Source: JACMQW01 sp964536965 (GTDB lineage Bacteria > Bdellovibrionota > UBA1018). Taken from it: 43,437 bases of DNA. The number at the start of each line of letters is the position of its first letter. Within the stretch, counting starts at the first letter, position 1. Below the pieces are notes generated by a model that was not told the origin of the DNA, ran no database searches, and was given only the letters and a program-made list of their open reading frames with translations. A program made the translations under genes and the position numbers. The DNA lies in the NCBI GenBank assembly GCA_964536965.1, contig CAZIAL010000029.1:1-43437 (forward strand), in the 5' to 3' direction. Of the stretch, positions 40,016 through 43,437 are shown piece by piece.

Positions 40016-40474
40016 ATGTCCACGAACTTAAAGTGCGCCTTTGCGAGTCTGAGTCTTTCCGCGTCCGTCGATCAGCAGACGGGCAGTCTGTCCGTTTTCG
40101 ATGTCGTGGACGAAGTCCGCACTCCCCAGGTTCCGGTGCACATGCAGTCTCTCGTGCTGACCCTCGTCTGGGAAAAACCGACGTCGAACGGGCATTTCGA
40201 CGGCCGAATTTTCATCCATATTCTTACGCCCGACGGAAAGCAGGCCTTGATCGGCAACGGGGAACTGAAGGTGCCGGCGGATCAGCGGCGCGTGAAAGCG
40301 CTGTTCCGGCTCGGAGGTTTTCCCGTGCTCCAGTTCGGCGCCCACCGTTTCGTCGTGTCGTGGGTGAACGCCGCCGGCGCGAAAGAAGGGGAGAAGCTCC
40401 TGGATTTCGACGTGGTCCAGATCGCAGCGCCTCACCCGTCCACGGATCCCGCGAGCGGCCCCGTCTCGCATTAA
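40016..40474 (+). CDS. DUF6941-like protein of unknown function
   Basis: 152 residues, predicted beta-rich and soluble. The order of elements (QTGSLSVFDVVDEVRTPQVPVHMQSL, IHILTPDGKQAL, LGGFPVLQFGAHRFVVSWV) resembles DUF6941 proteins, which are small beta proteins without a known role. Starts 21 bases after the preceding hypothetical gene and may be co-transcribed with it. Family assignment is tentative. Confidence 0.65.
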   Translation: MSTNLKCAFASLSLSASVDQQTGSLSVFDVVDEVRTPQVPVHMQSLVLTLVWEKPTSNGHFDGRIFIHILTPDGKQALIGNGELKVPADQRRVKALFRLGGFPVLQFGAHRFVVSWVNAAGAKEGEKLLDFDVVQIAAPHPSTDPASGPVSH

Positions 40475-40553
40475 TCGGCTCTCGAGACCGAATGGCGCGG
40501 AGAGTCTTGCCGTCATTCGACTCTGGGCGTAAACCTGGAGCAGGACTTGATCC

Positions 40554-41351
40554 ATGCGACAGGTACCTCCGATTGCCGGAACGCCGGCCCATCACCTCCT
40601 TATCGGGAGTGGAAAGCTGACTCAGCATTTCTCCCGATACTTCGAACTTCTCGGCCTCTCTTTCGAGGTTTGGCGGGAACCCCGCACCTTTGCTCCGGAC
40701 CGAGCGGCGGGTTTTTCCGGGACTCATGTCTGGTTACTGGTTTCGGATCGCGCGATCGCCGACGTTGCCCGCCGATTTCGAGGCGCGCGGGTCGGCGTCG
40801 CAGGCGGGGTCGCGCCCACCCTGCTCCATGCCTCCGGGGCGACCGTGGTCGAAGGCGTCCTGGGCGCCCATCCGCTCATGACCTTCGGTCCCGAACTTTA
40901 TCCGCTCGAGGCCTATCGCCGAATCCCTTTCGTGATCGAAAACCCCTTCGATGGCCGCTCTCCCGGCGACCTCCTCGGCGGACTTCCGAATACGGCCGTC
41001 TTCCTCGATCCGGAAAGGCGAGCCCTCTACCATTCTCTGGTCTCAGCCTCAGGTAACTTTCCGGCGCTTCTCTGGGCGGAAGTCTTCGAACTTTTCGAGC
41101 GCCGGCTCGGGTTGCCGCACGAACTCCTGGCGCCATTCCTGTTCCAAACGCTGACCAACGTACTTCGGCAAGGCGAACTTTCGCTGACGGGACCGCTCGT
41201 GCGCGGAGATCGCCAGACGGTTCGCGCGCATCGCGAAGCCCTGGCGGAAACTCCGCTTTCCGACCTCTACGTCGCGTTCGAAAAATTCTTCGCGGATCGA
41301 ACCGCGCATCCGCCCGGGCCCGGCCCGAAAGGAAACGATCATGTCCTCTAG
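40554..41351 (+). CDS. DUF2520 Rossmann-type reductase, candidate ketopantoate reductase (PanG-like)
   Basis: 265 residues. An N-terminal Rossmann nucleotide-binding segment (HLLIGSGKLTQHF, 14-26) is followed by a helical DUF2520 domain (SGNFPALLW, LTGPLVRGDRQTVRAH). HPLMTF marks the joint between the two. The fold is that of ketopantoate and pyrroline-carboxylate reductases. It overlaps panB by 11 bases and is followed by panC and coaBC, so reduction of ketopantoate to pantoate, the step between PanB and PanC, is the obvious role; related proteins called PanG do this in bacteria without panE. No panE or ilvC is visible here. The function is inferred from fold and context. Confidence 0.8.
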   Translation: MRQVPPIAGTPAHHLLIGSGKLTQHFSRYFELLGLSFEVWREPRTFAPDRAAGFSGTHVWLLVSDRAIADVARRFRGARVGVAGGVAPTLLHASGATVVEGVLGAHPLMTFGPELYPLEAYRRIPFVIENPFDGRSPGDLLGGLPNTAVFLDPERRALYHSLVSASGNFPALLWAEVFELFERRLGLPHELLAPFLFQTLTNVLRQGELSLTGPLVRGDRQTVRAHREALAETPLSDLYVAFEKFFADRTAHPPGPGPKGNDHVL

Positions 41352-42168
41352 CACCTCCCACATCGCTCCGAAAAAGCTGACCGTGCCTGATTTCGCCCGC
41401 AAGAAGGCGGATCGCGAGAAACTCGTGATGGTCACCTGCTACGACTCCGGCTTCGCTCGCATCCTGAACGAGTCAGAGGTCGACCTGCTGCTCGTCGGAG
41501 ACAGCGCGGCGATGGTCATGCACGGTTTCGATTCGACCATTCAGGCCGACGCCGAAATGATCGCGCTCCACACGGCCGCGGTCGCCCGGGCGGCGCCGAA
41601 AAAATTCCTGGTCGCCGATCTTCCGTTTCTTTCGGTTCGGAAGGGTCTGGCCCACGCCATGGACGTCGTCGAGCAACTCGTGCGTGCGGGCGCCCATGCC
41701 GTGAAGCTCGAAGGCATCGAAGGAAACGAGGAGTTCGTTCGCCAGGTCGTCGGTTCGGGGATTCCGGTCATGGGCCATCTCGGCCTCACTCCCCAGTTCG
41801 TCAACGCGTTCGGCGGGATGCGCGTCCAGGCGAAGTCCACCGAAGATCAGGCGCGACTCCTGCGGGACGCGGAAACATTCGAGAGACTCGGCGCATTTTC
41901 GCTCGTCCTCGAGTGCGTCCCGTCCGAGATCGCGGCGAAGATCGCCGCGAAAGTAAAGATCCCGGTGATCGGCATCGGCGCCGGGCCCGACGTGGATGGC
42001 CAGGTTCTGGTGCTGCAGGACCTTCTGGGTTTCACCCCGGATTTTAAGCCGAAATTCCTGCGTCGGTATCTGAACGGATTCGAGCTGTTCCAAGACGCAT
42101 TCGGCAAGTTCGCCCGCGACGTCCGGTCGGGCGCTTTCCCAACGAAGGAAGAGAGTTACGGCCCATGA
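41341..42168 (+). CDS. panB: 3-methyl-2-oxobutanoate hydroxymethyltransferase
   Basis: 275 residues, typical PanB length. Signatures: VMVTCYDSGFARIL, LLVGDSAAMVMHGFDST, FLVADLPFLS, AVKLEGIEGNEEFV, GIPVMGHLGLTPQ, and VIGIGAGPDVDGQVLVLQDLLG. It transfers a hydroxymethyl group from 5,10-methylene-tetrahydrofolate to ketoisovalerate, giving ketopantoate. Overlaps the genes on both sides. Confidence 0.96.
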   Translation: MSSSTSHIAPKKLTVPDFARKKADREKLVMVTCYDSGFARILNESEVDLLLVGDSAAMVMHGFDSTIQADAEMIALHTAAVARAAPKKFLVADLPFLSVRKGLAHAMDVVEQLVRAGAHAVKLEGIEGNEEFVRQVVGSGIPVMGHLGLTPQFVNAFGGMRVQAKSTEDQARLLRDAETFERLGAFSLVLECVPSEIAAKIAAKVKIPVIGIGAGPDVDGQVLVLQDLLGFTPDFKPKFLRRYLNGFELFQDAFGKFARDVRSGAFPTKEESYGP

Positions 42169-43010
42169 GAGCGTTCGATACGATTTCCGAATTCCAGAAC
42201 TGGCGCCGCGGAATTTCGCGCGCGAACCCCGCGGTTCGAGTGGGCTTCGTGCCGACGATGGGGGCGCTCCACGACGGGCATCGCAGCCTGCTCGAGCGCG
42301 CTCGGTCCGAAAACGACGTCGTCGTGCTTTCGATTTTCGTGAATCCGACCCAGTTTAACCAGGCGAGCGATCTCGCGAAATATCCCCGGACCCTCGGACA
42401 GGATCTCGCGCTCGCGCGTGCCGCCGGGGTCGACGTCGTCCTCATCCCCCGGGACGCCGCCGAGCTCTATCCCGACGACTATCGGTACGAGGTGCGTGAA
42501 AAAGAGTTCTCGCGCGAGCTCTGCGGCGCGCATCGCCCCGGTCATTTCGAAGGCGTGCTCACGGTGGTCCTCAAGCTTCTCCAGCTTGCGCGCGCCCACC
42601 GCGCCTACTTCGGAGAGAAAGATTACCAGCAGTTCGGGCTGATCGCGGGCATGGCGCGCGCTTTCTTTCTCGAAACGGAAATCATCGGGTGTCCGACGGT
42701 GCGCGAAGAGGACGGGCTCGCGATGAGCTCGCGCAACTTGCGCCTCTCGGAGTCGGAGCGCGCGAAAGCTCCCGCGCTCTTCGATGCGATGACGAAGTTC
42801 CGCGACGTCGGCGCGGCTCGCGAGGCGCTCGAAAAAGAAGGTTTTCGCGTCGACTACCTCGAAGACCGGAAGACGCCGACGGGGGAGACCCGAAGATTCG
42901 CGGCCGCGTTCCTGGGCGATGTCCGGCTGATCGACAACGTTCCGGTCGCAGGCGAAGCGGATCGGGAAACTTCGGCGGACGACGCCGCCGAGCGAGGCAG
43001 TGACCGATGA
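42165..43010 (+). CDS. panC: Pantothenate synthetase
   Basis: 281 residues, typical length. The ATP-binding signature PTMGALHDGH and the family motifs VNPTQFN, HRPGHFEGV, YFGEKDYQQ and AMSSRNLRLS are all present. It joins pantoate and beta-alanine using ATP. ATGA overlap with panB; its TGA overlaps the ATG of coaBC. No panD (beta-alanine source) is seen in the window. Confidence 0.96.
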   Translation: MRAFDTISEFQNWRRGISRANPAVRVGFVPTMGALHDGHRSLLERARSENDVVVLSIFVNPTQFNQASDLAKYPRTLGQDLALARAAGVDVVLIPRDAAELYPDDYRYEVREKEFSRELCGAHRPGHFEGVLTVVLKLLQLARAHRAYFGEKDYQQFGLIAGMARAFFLETEIIGCPTVREEDGLAMSSRNLRLSESERAKAPALFDAMTKFRDVGAAREALEKEGFRVDYLEDRKTPTGETRRFAAAFLGDVRLIDNVPVAGEADRETSADDAAERGSDR

Positions 43011-43437
43011 CCACGAAAAGGAAGATTCTCCTGAAAGTGAGCGGATCCATCGCCGCCTTTAAGGCCGCGGCGCTCGCCTCGAAGCTGGCCCAGTCGGGAT
43101 ACCTCGTACGAACCGTGCTGAGCGCTGGTGCGAGCGAATTCGTCGGCGCCGCGACTTTCGAAGGACTGACGGGTGAGTCCGTCTATCGTTCGACGTTCGC
43201 CCCCGGCGACGCGATGGCGCATATCGACCTGGCGAAATGGGCCGACCTGACGCTCGTGTACCCGGCGTCGGCGAATACGCTGACGAAACTGGCGAGTGGA
43301 CGCGCGGATGATTTACTCGGAACGCTCTTTCTCGCGCACGGCTTTCGTACGCCCTACTGGATCGCGCCGGCGATGAATCCGACGATGCTCACGCATCCGG
43401 CGGTCGTCTCCTCGCTCGCGACGCTCCGGGAATGGGG
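43007..43437 (+). CDS. coaBC: Phosphopantothenoylcysteine decarboxylase/synthase, N-terminal part
   Basis: The frame runs open to the end of the window (143 codons), so only the flavoprotein (CoaC) half is seen. Signatures: SGSIAAFKA, HIDLAKWAD with the catalytic His, YPASANTLTKLASGRADDLLGT, and PAMNPTMLTHPAV. The flavoprotein decarboxylates phosphopantothenoylcysteine to phosphopantetheine. It completes a DUF2520-panB-panC-coaBC operon linking pantothenate to coenzyme A. Whether the CoaB half follows is outside the window. Confidence 0.93.
   Translation, partial: MTTKRKILLKVSGSIAAFKAAALASKLAQSGYLVRTVLSAGASEFVGAATFEGLTGESVYRSTFAPGDAMAHIDLAKWADLTLVYPASANTLTKLASGRADDLLGTLFLAHGFRTPYWIAPAMNPTMLTHPAVVSSLATLREW

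Noticed and set aside
1..43437. tRNA, rRNA, CRISPR array, insertion sequence or prophage
   Set aside because: No cloverleaf-like sequence in the gaps, no regularly spaced repeats, no transposase or phage structural motif was seen. Short GGTTCGA matches fall inside coding genes.

Overview
The window reads as a piece of a moderately G+C-rich Gram-negative chromosome. Outer-membrane/periplasm biology is visible as a peptidoglycan amidase, an OmpA-type wall-binding domain and many signal peptides. Tight ATGA-type gene overlaps, multi-PAS histidine kinases, a DUF3516 helicase, YkgJ-type Cys-cluster proteins and a TolQ/MotA-like motor operon would fit a former 'Deltaproteobacteria' lineage such as Bdellovibrionota. 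That placement is an inference; no rRNA or tRNA gene is present to confirm it. Genes are packed closely: no stretch longer than about 250 bases lacks a gene. The longest gaps are 6296-6543 (terminator and kinase leader) and 28569-28796 (divergent control region with inverted repeats). I see no insertion sequence, CRISPR array or phage gene.

Layout. 1-1736 (+): the end of a hybrid histidine kinase, translationally coupled to a TrmA/RlmD-type RNA m5U methyltransferase. 1733-3987 (-): a two-gene cell-wall operon (DUF1460 amidase-like protein, then N-acetylmuramoyl-L-alanine amidase), preceded by a PAS-GAF-PAS histidine kinase at 4076-6295 (-). 6544-16977: a nucleic-acid enzyme block. On the minus strand a DUF3516 DExH helicase is followed by a SWIM-SNF2 ATPase; divergent from them are an MBL-fold exonuclease, a Cas4-like nuclease fused to an XPD/DinG-type Fe-S helicase, and a small unknown gene. 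17057-18480: a fatty-acid-hydroxylase/sterol-desaturase membrane protein and two tandem secreted small proteins with identical cysteine spacing. 18624-23900 (-): two runs of coupled genes: NTF2-like, ABC-F, YkgJ, GNAT; and BASS transporter, ArfB ribosome rescue hydrolase (apparently with a CTG start), AlkZ-like protein. 23957-28568 (-): a five-PAS histidine kinase followed by two secreted proteins that look like cysteine hydrolases of papain-like and caspase-like type.

28797-34622 (+) is the most unusual region. A three-gene operon encodes a MotB-like protein with a very long coiled coil and a C-terminal OmpA-like domain, a TolQ/ExbB/MotA-like three-span proton-channel protein, and a 942-residue FHA-coiled coil-transmembrane protein. 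I read it as an ion-driven envelope machine that is neither the flagellar stator, nor Tol-Pal/Exb, nor a complete Zorya system.

34793-43437 is mainly housekeeping: a YidB-like protein, a second YkgJ protein, a secreted protein, P5C dehydrogenase (pruA), a membrane PilZ protein coupled to tadA, two small unknown genes, and a coenzyme A precursor operon (DUF2520/PanG-like, panB, panC, coaBC). The last operon runs off the window; its genes together would convert ketoisovalerate and beta-alanine through pantothenate towards phosphopantetheine.
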